A stretch of DNA of 64,000 bases, from assembly GCA_050084515.1 (NCBI GenBank), contig CM114272.1, positions 1,736,001-1,800,000 of the forward strand. Reading direction: 5' to 3'. The notes under the pieces were generated by a model that saw only the letters and a list, made by a program, of their open reading frames with translations, searched no databases and had not been told where the DNA came from. Shown here in pieces: positions 10,700-24,719 of the stretch (position 1 is the stretch's first letter; every line of letters starts with the position of its first letter). The translations under genes and the position numbers were made by a program. The DNA is from Blasia pusilla. Lineage: Eukaryota > Marchantiophyta > Marchantiopsida > Blasiales.

Positions 10700-13600
10700 G
10701 AAGAGTACTATAAGTGGAAATATGTGTTGAAGGCTTGGGATCAATTTATTTCCTTTTCTTCAATATCACTTTATCACTCAATAGCCAAAATGGACGACTT
10801 CATGTTGAATATGCAAATGCAACGCACCAATTTATTGGAATCATTTTACGAGAATGCAAGTCCTTCTAAGGTAGGAAAGAATCACCATTATATTTTTAAA
10901 CTACTTAGTCTATTTAGTCCTTAAACTACCCAAGGCAATTTGAATCATATCTAATCACAACTTTTTATTACACCCTCTTGACATTAATAATTTTATATGA
11001 TTTCGATCTTAAATGTGATAATATATATCACTTTTAGCTTATTTTTATATCCTTTTTACAAAATAAGTTTAATAAATTTGTGTTCTTGGTTAGTACATAA
11101 ATCTTTTTTGAGGAAGCCTATGAGAAAAAAAAAGTAGGAAATACACTTAGTTTTTTCTATGAACAAGAAAAAAATTGAATTATTTTTAAATATTTTATTA
11201 TGGATAATCTCAAGGTATGCAAGAAAAAATTATTCAAGAATTTGATCCATAAAAATAAAAATTTATAAGTAAAAAGTAAAAGAAAAAAATATAGAATCTT
11301 GAATTAATTATATACTAGTGAAAAAATTAGTTACATTATGAATCATCTCAAAAAAGTATCTTTTCAATTCTTTTGACATACATGTATTATATCAAGATTA
11401 CATGAACTATAAAGATGAAAAAATGATTCTTAAGTTTTTTTTCCTAATATCCTCGTATCCATTAGACACTAACCAATTAATTAGGCGATAAGATCTAAGA
11501 GAAGGGATTAGTCTATAACTCCATGAAATAAATCTAAAATATCATTTCCTATGTATATGAATAAATTCCCAAGGACATTGTTCCTCGATACCACTAGGTC
11601 CTCTAATAAGGGAATTGCTTATGGTTAAAAAAAATTCAAAATAATTATTAAATCTTTAATTTCTAATAAAATTGAACTAACTTCAACTAAGTATTGTGAT
11701 TAATATGCTACCAGATGTATTTCTGAAAAAAATGAAAATCAAACATATAAATTCAATTAATTTTATTTGAAAAATATGAAAAATTCTCTAGCATCTAAAC
11801 AGTATTTTTATTTCCCATAAAATTATGATTCATATTTTATAATTTTTTCTTCATTTCTAGATGTAATTGTGAATTGGAAGGCTAATTATCTTCTATGATT
11901 GCCATTGATTGGTTTACAGAAAGGACCCTCGATTAGCAGAGTGTTGTATGCCGCCAAGACAAAGGAAAATGAAACTACTAAACAACGAATTGCAAGTCAT
12001 CCTTCTAACTTTTATTATTCTCTCATGATGATTCCTTAACATGATACTATTTGTATGACCCTCTGCCTCATCCATTTTTTGAAAAGATTATTTGAGGATA
12101 GTGAGCATGATTCTATAATGGTTCTCTAATAACATAATTATTATTATAGATCATATATTTCATCAATATATTTTCAAAAAATTTGTGTCCATGGAGAGAA
12201 AGAGAGAGTAATTTAAAGGGATTTTTCAAAGACCTCCATAAAGAATTTATAAGAACACCGAGAAAAATTTTGAAGTTCAAATATACCATGTAAAAGGGTG
12301 GAGAAAGCTTGTGAAAGAGATTTTTATTGGTATATGTCACATATACCCGTTTCATATGCAAAAAAAATCATCGCACCCATTTCCAAGTCAAAGACCATGC
12401 CATCCTATCTTGACGGTCTTTGAAAGTTTAATGCCTCCAATTTGTTGAATAATGCATAGAGAGAGAGAGAGATTATATATGAACTTGGATTCAAGTTTTA
12501 AGGGGTTCTATGTAAGATATTTATTATACTATATCCTCTCTATAAGAGTTGATCTCTTATCCAAACCAACTCTCCTATATCATCCTAGATTCCATGTCCC
12601 ATTGCATAAGTATGATTGCATGTTATCTACTTTTCCAACTCTTCTCAATCATATTCCTTTCACCATAACTCTAAGACTCTAAGTTGGGCCATCCGTTATT
12701 TACTATATCCTCCCCTTCCTTTCTTACTCGGAAGTTACAGCATTCCTCGATCCCAACCCTACCATTACCCCTCATGATATGCTCTTGCCCCAATCATCCC
12801 TCTACACCTAATCTCTTAACTATGTAGAATACTCATCTACTCATCTAATTGGAACATCAAAGGGAAATTTGTATGATCCTATCCATTTTATGCCTTAAAA
12901 ATATCTATCCTCTAATGAACTTGTATATTTTTAAGAGAAAAAATGAGAGACAGAGGTTTTTAATCTGACACATCATTGAATCATATTGTAGATTACCATG
13001 AAGACATCCTTAAAAAGACGACTGGAAATATGAACAAAGTTAGCGGATTTCTTGTTGTGTATCCAACATGTTGCTTGTGTTTAGTAGAGGTAGTTCCACA
13101 ATTTTTATTTTTTATAAAAAAATCCTTTTTATTGGTGAATAAATCTCTGTTCATCTTAATATGCCTAGATTACTTAGATTCAAAAGTTCTTCTTTAAACA
13201 TTGATTTTGAAATAATATAAAGATGTTATAGGGAATTATTGATTTCAAGAGAAGAAAGTGTTGCATCAAAACCAATAAATGATAAATTCAAGAAACGAAC
13301 TTTAAAGGAAAGATGACATGCAGGAAATTTCTATTATCTTAAAAAATAGTGATCCTTAATCACTCTCACATATTGATGTTGGTTGTTCTTTTTTGATTGT
13401 TGTAGGCTGAAACTCCACATCTTATTGCGCTACTGAAAACTTTCCACGCATCAACTTTAAGCCCAACAGCACTATTGGAAGATTATTGTGTTTTCTCATT
13501 TACAGAAGAGGTTCTATACTAATTTTTATTTTCTTTCATAATTTTTTATTGGAATAAATTGAATCAATGTAAAACTTATGAAATTGTGTGAAGCTTTAAG

Positions 13601-16600
13601 AGATGCAATCTTTTTTTTTATCATTTAATATATCTCTTATAAAATTAATCCTCACTTAAGATTAAACATGTATCCTACTACAAACATAATTTAAATTCAT
13701 AACATATTGGTTGATTTTAGTGATTTCTTATATCTAAGATCATGATAAGAAATTTAGAAAACTAGAGCAAGCCTAATATAGATGTAAAAGTTCCAAATAA
13801 AATATTAGGTATCATCCCATTCACTTCACCGTGTAAGTTTTTTTCTCTATAGCATCAAGTTTATCTAAATTTGGAATTTTTAAATTTATCTAAATTTTAT
13901 TTTCATATAAGTAGGATTATAAGAAATGAATAAAATATTTATCAAATTTATCTTAGTTTAGAAATTTCAAACTTATCTAAATTTTATTTTTATTTAATTG
14001 GGATTATAAGAAATAATTATTTATTTTAATCCTATTTTAATAGACTTAAAAACTCAAATTATGCTTCCATCTTGGAAGAAACTTACAAGATAGTTATGTT
14101 GATCTTATTCAAGGAATTCTATATGTTCCACAATCACCGTGGAACATGTAGAATTCCTTAAACATTCAATTTTCTTCGATCAATTTTAGTAACAATTAAA
14201 AATGACCTATATTTATATTTAATAACTATTCCATGATTTTATATTTAATTTAAAATTAAATAGCCAATAGCTTATAATTATAGTCTTGAAACTATGGTTT
14301 CCTTAATTGATATAGTAATAATACTGTAAGTTCATTTTTGGTACTAAGTGAAAAAATGGATGATAATTCACTATATTTCAATAGATGATGATGGGTTGTG
14401 AACTTGTGATGCAATGAATGAAACTTTAATGAAATTAGGTATGGATAAGAATATTTGAGATCAGATATTTTGCATGGATTTTTTTAGAAATTTTTGAAAA
14501 AAATGTGAAATGTTTTGAACCATGTTTCTCTAGCACCATATACACCAAAAAAAAAGGTCATTTCAATGATGAGGTGTCCACTAGAGATTTCACAGTCAGA
14601 TATTCAAGAATTTTTTGAAAAATTAATAATTATTCAATACATGTAAAAGCTTGCAAGGACTCTCTATGACCTTTTTGCAATTTGATGATTATGCTTGATC
14701 TTTCTAAGATAAGTACCTGATTTATGCAGATACAAAATAGAGCATTTCCATCTTGGATGACAGTATTTGTGAATGTTACCACAACTCCCTTTGCGACACC
14801 ACTAGAGGAAGATTTCCCTGATAAGTTTAATACCGAGGTATTAAGTCAAATCTAATTTAAAGGGGAAAATAGGTTGAAAACACTCTCTTCATCGATTTTA
14901 AGAAAATTTTCAATTTCTTGAGGTCTTTCTGGAAAAAATTACACCTTATTGAATATTTATGTTGAAAATCAGAGTCGAGGTCCTTGTTCTCATTTGGAGT
15001 TTAATCAACTTAATCAGTAAAATATGTTTGAAGAAATTCACATTATGTATACTTTTCAGGTGTCGGATCTGAACTTGAACATGTTAAGATGGGGAAGACA
15101 ACTTTCGGAAATGGATAAGGTTACATTTCATTTCCTATTTTGTACTCTTTACCTTGTGTTTTTATTTATTTCCTCACAAAAAGAAATACAAAAATTAAGG
15201 GGAAGACTTTAACTACTAAAATAATAGAAAAAATTTCAAATTGTAGTTTAAAACTTTTTAAAATATGCTAATATGCTTCACTTTATTTTGGAAAGAAACT
15301 AAATTTCTAATGCTTAAATAATTTTAAGTCAATTCTACTATTCAACAAGCTCTTATGATGCACAATTTACTTTTTAATTAGGGATATAGTCATCTTCCCT
15401 TCATTAAAAAGAAGCCCCCTCCCCCCACCTTCCCACCCTAAACTTTTTGTTCCTAAATCCCCATATTAACAATTAATTTCAATCCCCTATTCTTCCAATA
15501 TCTCACTCTTTTGGAAAACAAAAATATGCTCCACTTCATTTAGATCATTATGAAGATAAATCTCCCTGCTCTTCTTCCAAATGAAATTAAAATAAAGAAA
15601 TGAAAGGAAAACATCCCTTCCCTTCTTCGATTCATGTTTGTATAAGTAATGCATAAAATTGTTATTAACTTCAAATTTTTACTTTTTCCCTTGTAGTTCT
15701 CAATTTTAACTCATTCTATCATAATAGTATAGATCTATATTTTTGGACTTCATAATTCTTTTCCTTGCAAGGAATTTCTTTTAATTTCTCCTATTATAAT
15801 AAGATTCAATCTTTTTAGAGAATAATACTTTATTTTACTTAATTTATGGAAGAGAAGTTGAAAAAAAATCTACATTGGAAATATTAAATAAAACTTTATT
15901 CATAATTTAAATTAATTTCCTTTTTACATCATAAAGTTGCAATAAGTGTTTTTTTTAAGTAATGGAAAAGATAGTAAATAATAAATTTAGAAATTTTCAA
16001 AGTGAGTTGGACCTTCGTGATGTCAAATGCAGAATTCACAAACTTTGGGTCTCGAGTCGTTAAGAGCAACAGCAGAAGATCTTCTTCCTTATGATCCTTC
16101 GATATTATTTAACCGTAATTCCTCATCTCTTGCTCAATTTTTTTGTTGTTAATTTCTAGACGGTGAGTTCATACATAATTATGATTCAATATTTTTAAAA
16201 TTGAAAAAAACCCGTGGAAAATTAAATATTATAATTTAAAAATACAAACATGATATAGTAATTCCAAATGAAAAAGGAAATTTAACTTGGCCATTATTTC
16301 ACTATTTTTGGAAAAAAAATTAATGGATAATGGTATAAGCACATAATAATTTTTCTTTTACTCTAATAGGGCTACCTAAAGGACTATAGTAAGGCAATCC
16401 CAAGAGGATTGTTAAAACAGGTTGCCACAATTGGGGGCTACTAGAGGTAGCTATCCTCCTCATTATAATATCCACCATAATGATTGTATATCTTAACAAA
16501 CATAAAACCTCTCATGGTTTTTGTGAAAGCTAGTTCCCTATCAACCATCTAATCTAATTGAAAATAATTTGGATGTGAATTTGAGTTTATTCACTTCTTT

Positions 16601-16749
16601 TGTAACAATTTCTCTAAGTGGCCTAATGTTTTAAACCCCGGTCCAATGATTGAGTAGTGATGCAATCTCCACGAGCGCCAAAGCTTCATGAGATATTGGA
16701 ACTTTACGGAGACCATATGACGATTGCGTTCGACTATGATATCCTTTGA
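10700..16749 (+). CDS. Unrecognised multi-exon gene or gene remnant
   Basis: Seven exon-like islands stand out from AT-rich DNA: 10700-10870, 11920 to about 11993, 13406-13510, 14730-14837, 15060-15119, 16033-16114 and 16658-16749 (stop TGA 16747-16749). Most are preceded by pyrimidine-AG and followed by GT. 10700-10870, 13406-13510, 14730-14837 and 15060-15119 are whole numbers of codons with no stop. 16033-16114 ends in phase 1, and 16658-16749 starts with the two bases needed. Short readable pieces are SRVLYAAKTKENETTKQRIA, LLEDYCVFSFTEE, FPSWMTVFVNVTTTPF, SDLNLNMLRWGRQLSEMDK and LHEILELYGDHMTIAFDYD. I do not recognise the family. The second island has no donor compatible with the phase-0 third exon, so an exon is missing or the copy is decayed. 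The start was not found; upstream exons may exist left of 10700. Confidence 0.4.
14111..14159. repeat. 21-bp-arm hairpin inside a candidate intron
   Basis: AAGGAATTCTATATGTTCCAC (14111-14131) pairs with 14139-14159 with one mismatch across a 7-base loop. It lies between candidate exons 3 and 4 of the unrecognised gene. Its length is like that of a small foldback; no flanking duplication is visible. Confidence 0.7.
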
Positions 16750-19166
16750 TCTAAATTAAATTCATTTGTGATTCTGAGATCTTTTAGTCAATTCCTACCT
16801 AATCATGCAATATTATGCTATCAATTAAAAACTAATCTTACCCATTTGCTAAATTTTTTTTAAAAAAAAGTTCCATTTAGTCAACTTCATTATGTTGAGA
16901 ATTAAATGATGATTCTATATAGAAATAAGATTAAGTCCTATTAATCTATAAGATTACAAAGAAATCTCAAAAGATAACTTCTCAACATGAAAAACTTGAA
17001 GTTCCTATTCACCCTCACATTTGGTATGGCCGATAGCGCAACTTCCCATCCATCTATTATGAGAGCTTGGACATATATCAAATCTTATCCTCATATTTCT
17101 TGCAACATAAGAACTTGCGGCATATATTTCCCCTTCATTCTACTAGAACCTCCTATTAGTTATGTAACTATTCCTCTAAGTAGACATGAAGGGACAACCT
17201 TCATAAGAAAGGGTCCCCTGTGTACTAGATTCAAGAGAAAAGCAACGTAAGAATCGGCATATTTTTTTAATTGTTTTGTAAACTTAAAAAGTTAGATCTC
17301 TTTTTTCATATGTCTAAGATCCACATCGAGAAGAATAGTGATACGTCACCAACTAGAAAGGAAAAAGTATATGACCCGTTATCAAAGTGATAACGGGAGC
17401 ATATTTCTCCCCTCAACCGAGACTAAGTGATAACGTGGATTCAATCCAAATTGAGTATTTTTCAAGAAATCTGAATACATGCATGCTCATAAAAGACTAA
17501 ATATTTTTGGGCAATGTCCATTCCTATATGCCAAATATTCAGCCAGGTTTCAAATTTAAACCATCTCAAATAAAAACTTTTACCTCAATAATTATGGATT
17601 TACCAAAACTCTTAGAGAGAAGATAACATTTTGAGAGGGAAAATCTTTTAAAAACTGTTGAAGGAAGGAGAAACTTTGCCCGATACCTAACAACAATTAG
17701 ATTGGATTGGATTCAAGTGTCAAAAATCTCCTAAACACCATTAGATCTATCGAAACAATGTCAACAACTCCTCAACTAAAAGGTTTCAATTATTTCAAAC
17801 TAGGGTTAAATGGATTTGAGGTTGTAACTTGTAACCATGGGTTAACTTTTTTGGTCTAAATTTTTCAAACACTATGGTCCAATGAACTGAAAAATCAAGC
17901 ATTGGTTAATTTTCGTGGTCAAGATTGTTAATAAACTAGGATACAATGGACTAAGGATTGTAATTATAGCTAACTTTTGAGATCAAATTTGGAAAACTAC
18001 ATAGGATCAAATAAATTCAAGATTCTAACCATATATTAATTCTTAGAGTAACAATTTTTGGTTGATTTAGTCTAAAAAAAAAATTGTTTCATGAATTTAT
18101 AAAAATCTCTCATTTAGCAAGAAGGCTTGTTACTCTTGTGGCTATTTTTTCTTATTTTTATTATTGGTGAAGCATTGAAGTTAGGTACCAAGATATTCCT
18201 GCCTTTTCTTTTCCTTTTGACATTTTTTGGCCTTAGTTGTTTGCAAGCACTATTCCTCACGTAATGAACCATGAATTTTTTTGCAACCAAAAGTCTTTTT
18301 TAAAACGCAAACAAAACAATAACCTGATGCCCTACAATGGGAGGAAAATATCTTTAAGTCATTTATTTTTTGTTGAAAACTTGATGATCTTATACATACC
18401 AATAAATTTTGACTAGATATTACCTTGATCTTGGAGCAACACTTCATGGACCTTAAGAAACTAGACCTTAAGCAAGATTTTGCATGAATTGAATACCTCG
18501 TCAAATATTCAATCCCAAACTTTCTAGTTTGATATTCTATCATTGATGTAACACAAATTTATTTTCCTTTGTGGCAATTGAAGTGTCGAATATTCAATTT
18601 TTTCTTTCAAAAATTTCTCCTTCCAAACAAAATATTTGATTCCAAATGTTCTACTAAATCTTTATCTTAGGCTTCTTCTATGCGGTTTAACTCTAATTTT
18701 TTTTATTTGAGTGAGAATGAAGCATTAATCTCTCAAAATTTATAATCTTATCACCAATAATAATTATTTTCTTGATACCTTGCCCAAGAATTAACAAATC
18801 TAATTTCAATTTTCTGGGGAAAATTCTCATTTAGGGAGAATGATAGTGGATTCATACCTCTATAATGTTTAGGCCACTATTATCTTAAAGTTTCTAAAAG
18901 TACACACCATAAATTTCCTCTTTGACTTAAATTTTCTATTATAGAAAAAAATTAGAAAATATTATTATTGTGACCAAGGGCTACCATAAGTTCCATACCG
19001 AAAAATTTCAAAATCGGTTGTCACATATAGTGAACATCATAGATAACATAAAAATGATAACATGTGATGCATATGAGCATATTAACCAAGATTGTATGTG
19101 GGGAAAGTATGTATCTATGTATTTGGTCAAGTCGGTGGACTTAAGTTACTTGTATGGAAGGACAAG
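16750..19166. other. AT-rich sequence, no gene recognised
   Basis: Open frames are short and without recognisable domains, including one of 87 codons at 16987-17250. I see no transposon ends and no tandem array. Confidence 0.4.
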
Positions 19167-21280
19167 TAAGGTTGCACAAAAACGAAAATTTCCATGGACG
19201 TGCTCAACGGGTTTCCCAAGTCCCGCCTGGGTGTTTTCAGTACCTCAATGGCGTGTGCAGGCTCAAGATGCGAGAACGGGTGTGGGCTCAGATTAAGGGA
19301 GGCATTTAGGGATCAAATGGATATGCATGCTATGGATCCTTGCTTGGCCCGCACCGAAGCCACCTTAAGCCTGTACACGGCCCGCTAGACGTGCATAAGC
19401 ATGGTTGTACCAAAATGGACAAGTCCATCCCTAGGACATTCATGGACGGACAAGTCTGGACACATCCACAGACATGGATTGCAAGATGTGGGGCCCATAC
19501 TTTTAGTTCATGATGGAAGGCAAGGCAAGGGCGAGTGGGGCAATAAGGGGAGATGAATTGGAGGTGGAGGGACGACAAAACAAGAAAGTATGGAACCCAA
19601 AGGCGAGTGGGGGGAATGAGAAAGAAGAGGTAGCTGGGGCCTACATGGACAAGTCTTTTCATAGGACGGATGTAAGTCCACAGACATGGACATGTCCACG
19701 GATAAAAACTTTTTCCACATGCAACCTTGCACATATGGCCTGAAGGAGGGATTGGATCTGCAACTCAGCGCACATAAGGCCCACAGGGCGGGCTTAGGGC
19801 CAACACAAGACCTGTAAGCCCTGCGTGTAGGCTTGCTAGGGCCTAGTGTCAACTTAGTGCATATGGTTGCACGGAAACATATATGTTCGTCTGTGGGACA
19901 AACATGTCTAGACAAGTCTAGAGATATTCATGCACATGTCTAGTGGGTCCCTCGCCCCACTTTTTTTTGTGCGGGCTTAGGATGCAAAAAAAGGTGTAGG
20001 CTCAAATAAAGGGAGGCAAATAGGAATCGGCCCTCACATAGCCCGTACCGGCCTATCCTAAGCCTGCATTGGCCCATGGCAGGCCCGCAACCAGGCCTTG
20101 TGTGGGCCTCCCATAGGCCAATGCGAGCTTATGATGGGGCCGGTATGGGCTATAATAAGAGCAACGGGTTCTTAGACTAGGTGCGGGTTGGCCAAGCCCG
20201 AGATCTATATTTCGGACAGGGCAGGCTTGGGTGCGAGTCGTGAGTATCCAGGTATGCATGGACATATCCGTCTTAGGGACGGATATGTCTATCTGATGGA
20301 AAAACATAAGTCCACGCAAACATAATTCCACGTACATGGACATGTCTCCAGACACGTACTTTGTCCGTGTGCAACCTTATCATTATGAGCTACAAAACGG
20401 GTGGCAAGAATAGGTGACCGATTCCTAAATTGGATGTAGGCTGGCCGAGCCTGGGTCTACTTTGTAGGGAGGGCAAGCTCGGATACATGTCGTAGGTACT
20501 TGGATCTTGGGTCCACACCAACATGTTCATCCTAAGGCGAACATAAATCTGTGGACATAGACATGTCCGCCGATACGGAATTTGTCTGTTTGTAAATTTG
20601 AGGACAAGTTTTGTTTCATTTTCTAAATTCATGATTGTCATGGAAGTCCTTGGAATAGGAAAATTAAAGGAAATTAATCAGTAATGTCTATATCATGGCA
20701 TATGACTTCTTAGTTTTTGTGCAACCAGGATTATACTTACCAATATTAATGCACAAGCATATTAGTACTAGAATTACTATTACTAAATAATCTTAACTTG
20801 TAAAAATCAACTTAATTATATTAATATATGAAAACTCCCAAGGAAGAAAGATAAGGAACTCCTACTCAATTATAGAAGGCTTTAATCCAAGATGAAAAAA
20901 ATAGAGAAAAGACTCATATTGCCTTAATATAAACTATTAAGGTTACTTGCAAGGTTGCATATGGACAAAGTCCGTGTCCCTAGACAAGTCCATGTCCTTG
21001 GACTTGCGTCCGTCTTATAGAAGGACTTTTCCATATGAGCCCCATCTCTCAAATTCTCTCTTCTTTCTCATCCCCCCCCGCCAACTTGTCTATGTGATCC
21101 GAACTTTCTTGTTTCTTCCTCATCCCACCTCCATTCCCTCCCTCCCCCCTTATTGCCCCGCCTACCCTTGCCTTGCCTTCCACCATGAACTATAAGTGTT
21201 AGCCCCACCTTTTGTAATCCATATCCATGGACATGTCCAAACTTGTCCGTCCTATAGAAGTACTTGTCCATTTTTGCTTA
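19167..21280. mobile_element. Cluster of foldback elements with GGTTGCAC...GTGCAACC ends
   Basis: Copies run about 19170-19727 (AAGGTTGCACA to CATGCAACCTT), 19865-20378 (GGTTGCACGG to GTGTGCAACC), an end-only piece at about 20718-20730, and about 20948-21280. Inside are many short words such as GGACAAGTCC and the self-complementary GGACATGTCC, plus G/C-rich runs of GGGC and GCCC words. The segment at about 19490-19640 recurs inverted at about 21035-21205, so adjacent copies lie in opposite orientations. No transposase is visible, so they are non-autonomous. Target duplications are not clear and the boundaries are approximate. Confidence 0.5.
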
Positions 21281-21880
21281 ACCATGGTCACTTCAATCTC
21301 CCAACATGAAGAAAAACCTCTTAGGTCGAAGTGCTCTATAATTGAATAGAATATGAACCCAAAGCTTCCTATTACCTCTTTTCTCATTTTGAAATTTTAT
21401 TTTTATTTTTAAAGATGATATGATGATATTTTTATCGAATATGTAAGTTCTTATATTACAAAATTTCAAAAAAAATCTTTTTAAAAAACGTAAATTTTAG
21501 AGCTATGTAACATCTGCGTTGATCTTGTCACATCTGAGTAGCCGATAGGCCGAGATCTATCATGGATACGGCATAGGAGCCAGTGGGTTGTCTTGAGTGT
21601 AACTTTGTCTCGAGGTGTTGGATGAGGTTAAAGATGGGTCCGTTGTGTCAAGACCGTCGTTTCTGACAACTTTCCTGTTGAGGTCTTTCACAGCCAGATG
21701 ACTTGTTGAGCACGCCACCCACCCTTGGTAACTTGTGCGCGTAGGTTACCAAGAGGATAGCTATTTTTAGGGGAAGAGCATGTTGGCTCTTCCCAACCCT
21801 ATACAAGGGAGGAAGATGGCTTTCCCAAGCCATCTTTCTCATGTTGGGCCGTTGGAGCACCTCTCTTGTTAAGTGTGAGA
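21281..21880. other. No gene recognised
   Basis: AT-rich at first, then more balanced from about 21500. It may belong to the left end of gypsy copy A, but no LTR was identified here. Confidence 0.35.
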
Positions 21881-22004
21881 TAGGACCAGGGTGCTAGCGT
21901 CTGGATTTCTTGAGAGCAAAGGGTGGATGAGGCTCGATATGCTGATGTAGATTGAGGAGCAGAGTTTTAGGCCGGGTGTGCCATTTTTACTACTCTTATT
22001 TTTA
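21881..22004 (+). repeat. Left member of a 124-bp inverted pair flanking copy A
   Basis: The segment (with GGGTGCTAGCGTCTGGATTTC and GGCTCGATATGCTGATGTAG) recurs reverse-complemented at 31583-31706 over the same length with scattered differences. The two lie just outside the left leader and the right LTR palindrome of the old gypsy copy A. Confidence 0.8.
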
Positions 22005-24684
22005 CATGAGAAAGATGTCAAGGGGCAGGTGGGAATTGGTTGTTTGCAAGTAGGCAAGCGAGTTGCCTCGGTGGGGAGCCCCTGGAGACGCCGATTGGCG
22101 TTTTGTTATCATTTTTTCGTTTGGAAGGCTGTGCGCGGATGCGTTGTCCATTTTTCATAGATTTTGCTTGTGCAGATTGTCGAGAGAGAGCAACACAGTG
22201 TAGCAAGAACAACACTCAGGTGTAGCGTGGAGAGTGTTACTGACGGGAGACTGGTGAGTGTCGAGAAGGAGAAGAGCAGCTTTGAGAACTACAGCAGCCA
22301 AGAGAGGGGCTAGGTCATAGCCGCCTAGGGTTAGGTCACAAGCAAGAGTATCTCGGGAGTCGAAAGTCGGAGTCGGGGTTGAGAGTCAGAGCCGTGAGTT
22401 GGGGCCGGGAGCTTGGGAGGCAACAAGGCGGGAGCATAGGGCGGAAAACTGCGACCCTTCCCCCCCTCCCCACATTTACCCTTACCCAAGCCCGTCTCCC
22501 CACCCCCCCCCTGCATTCCCCACGTGGTTGGGAGCGCCATGGTCGGTGCCTTCCCGACGCAGTAGGAAAGATGGACGTGGTAGGTAGGGTGAACATGGTA
22601 GGTTGGATAGACGTAGTAGGCAAGGCGAACATGGTAGGCAGGGGGGATGTGGTAGAGCGAGGAGCTGGATGTGGTTGGTTTATATTACCAGGTTCAGGGG
22701 GTGGGATGTGGTTGATGCAAGTTACGTAGAGGGAGAGCGTTGTTGAGACATGGTGTTTCACGAGCATGGGGAGATTAGCGATGGGAGTTTAGCAGTTATT
22801 ACGAGTCGATTGGGGATCGACGCAGTAGTTCTTCATCGAGTGTGGGTGCGAGGGTTGTGATGGAGAGACACACGCCGATGTTGATGGGAGGTTCAACGTG
22901 TTGGTCGAGGGGAGTGTCGTGTTGCGGAGGTTGCTGCACCACATGGAGGAGTGTGTATTGACGGTGCTGTAGGTTGGAGGGCGTGATCAAGTTATCCATT
23001 CGAGTCCCTTTTCTTGCACTTATCTTGTGTCATTGAGAGTGTTGGGTCTTGTATTAGCTAGTGCTAGATGGGCGCAGTGATGGTGACGAGGGTAGACTTC
23101 TTACATGTGTAGCATGTGGATAAACAGCGGTTGCCGCGTAGGGGTCACGTGTATGATCTGAGAGTGTCAGTAGTTTAGGTGAGTTAATTGGGAGGCTCAT
23201 GATGAGCCTGAGTGTTGAGTGTGTGTGAGGCCGGGTGTGTCGTCACGGGACTACCATTAGCATAGCTGAGTTAGTGAGGAGTGTGGGAGACTCTTGGTGA
23301 GTCTAAGTGCTTGAGCGGGTGAGACAAGGTTGTCATCACAACGTTCTTCTCGGGGAAGAATGGGGTAGTGCGAGCAGTAGTAGTGGTGTGAGACGGTGTC
23401 GTATAGTAAAATCAGCCAATGTGTAAACTCCTTCCTCGTTAAGTGTTAGATAGAGTTTTATTAGTATTAAGTAAATTAGCTTAGGAAAAGGAAATCCCCA
23501 TATTTAAACCTCTTTATGGTGCCTCTTTTATGCGGGCCCAACTTTAGAAAAGAGGTAATAAATAAAAGATGACTTTATAAAAGTAAAGTAGTGAGGTTGG
23601 TGCTTTAATGAAAAACAAAAGTAGGTTTGGTTGGTGGCTAGGTTAGTTGGGGTAATTTGGAAAATATCAAGTGGGTAAAAGAGGATATTTTGGAAGAGAT
23701 AAGGGAAAATTTACTTGTGTCAATATGTGATTGGCTAAGCCTTGAGAGGAAGCCATGTGACACAAGATAAGATTAGCTCTATTTCGTACTCTTGTGGGTC
23801 TCTTGTGAGTATATAAAGAGGAGGGACCTTCAAGGATTCATCACCTTCCATTCCACATCTTGAGTCTTTCGTGTCACTCTTGAGTGTATGACTTTGGAAT
23901 TGCTTGCTCTTCAAATGAGGGTGGATCACCCCTCTTGGGAGAGTAACTTGACCATGGCCTATTCTTCGAGAGGTTTCTAGAGTGTGGTGTGTGTGTGGAG
24001 ATGAGAGGTTTGTCACCTTAGAGGAGTTTAGTCATACTAAAATAGTGAATTTTTTGGCTTGTTACTTCCCCAATGAGAGTGGATTACCCCCTCTTGGGAG
24101 AATAACTCCGCCAAAACCCATTCTTGAGGAGAGTAGAGAATGTCTGTCAAGCATGGATAGGGGTGGAGTACGAGTTGTGCCCGACTTTCCTTTCCTTAAT
24201 CCATACCATATCAAGATACTCTTTGTAGATAGGCACTGGTTCTCTCGCTATTTAGTTTATCATTTTGGGAAGGCGTTCATGAACCAGGTTATTCAATCTC
24301 CAACTCCGATGATCCTTCCTATCGTCACATATGGAAGGACATGGGATTGTACTTTGTATGTCCTTATATAGCGATCCATGCACGTCAATAGGCCTGCTCA
24401 AGTAGGGTTTAATACTAGTTGTGCTATCTTCCTCGTATACAAGCGTAAAATAGTCTATAGGGATTTTATAGTTAGGAATTTTGGGGTCCGATGTTACGAA
24501 GAAGTGATCACCTCGGCACTTCCATTTGTGATACCTGTCGTGAGAGAATGGAGAATATACATAATAATTTTATATTGAAAAATGAGATCTTCTCATAGAA
24601 TTCATCTTACATCGACTGCGTCTGCCGCAGCTAGAAGGCCTGCCCTTACACGAAGAAAGGCTCTCGACACGACAACGGAGTGGA
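22005..24684 (+). other. Leader region of copy A or unrelated filler
   Basis: No gene is supported. GT-rich sequence lies before gag of copy A, in the position where copies B and C have their leader. A tandem duplication of about 85 bases (GTGGAT(C/T)ACCCCTCTTGGGAGA) occurs at about 23905-23985 and 24057-24142. One frame at 23982-24578 stays open for about 198 codons with a single stop (24369-24371) but shows no recognisable domain. No primer-binding site was identified. Confidence 0.35.
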
Positions 24685-24719
24685 GTGAGATATCGAGGGG
24701 TTACGAGTGAGGAGCTACC

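Noticed and set aside
16987-17250. 87-codon open frame after the unrecognised gene
   Set aside because: No recognisable domain, no splice or promoter context, and its length is not unusual for this window.
19330-19915. Minus-strand frames of about 135 codons
   Set aside because: They lie in the foldback element cluster, with Cys/Pro-rich peptides derived from GGACAAGTCC-type words; no homology seen.
22336-22767. 143-codon minus-strand and 116-codon plus-strand open frames
   Set aside because: GC-rich low-complexity sequence open in several frames at once; no recognisable domain or splice context.
23982-24578. About 198-codon frame with one stop before gag of copy A
   Set aside because: No recognisable domain and no counterpart in the leaders of copies B and C; kept only as a remark.
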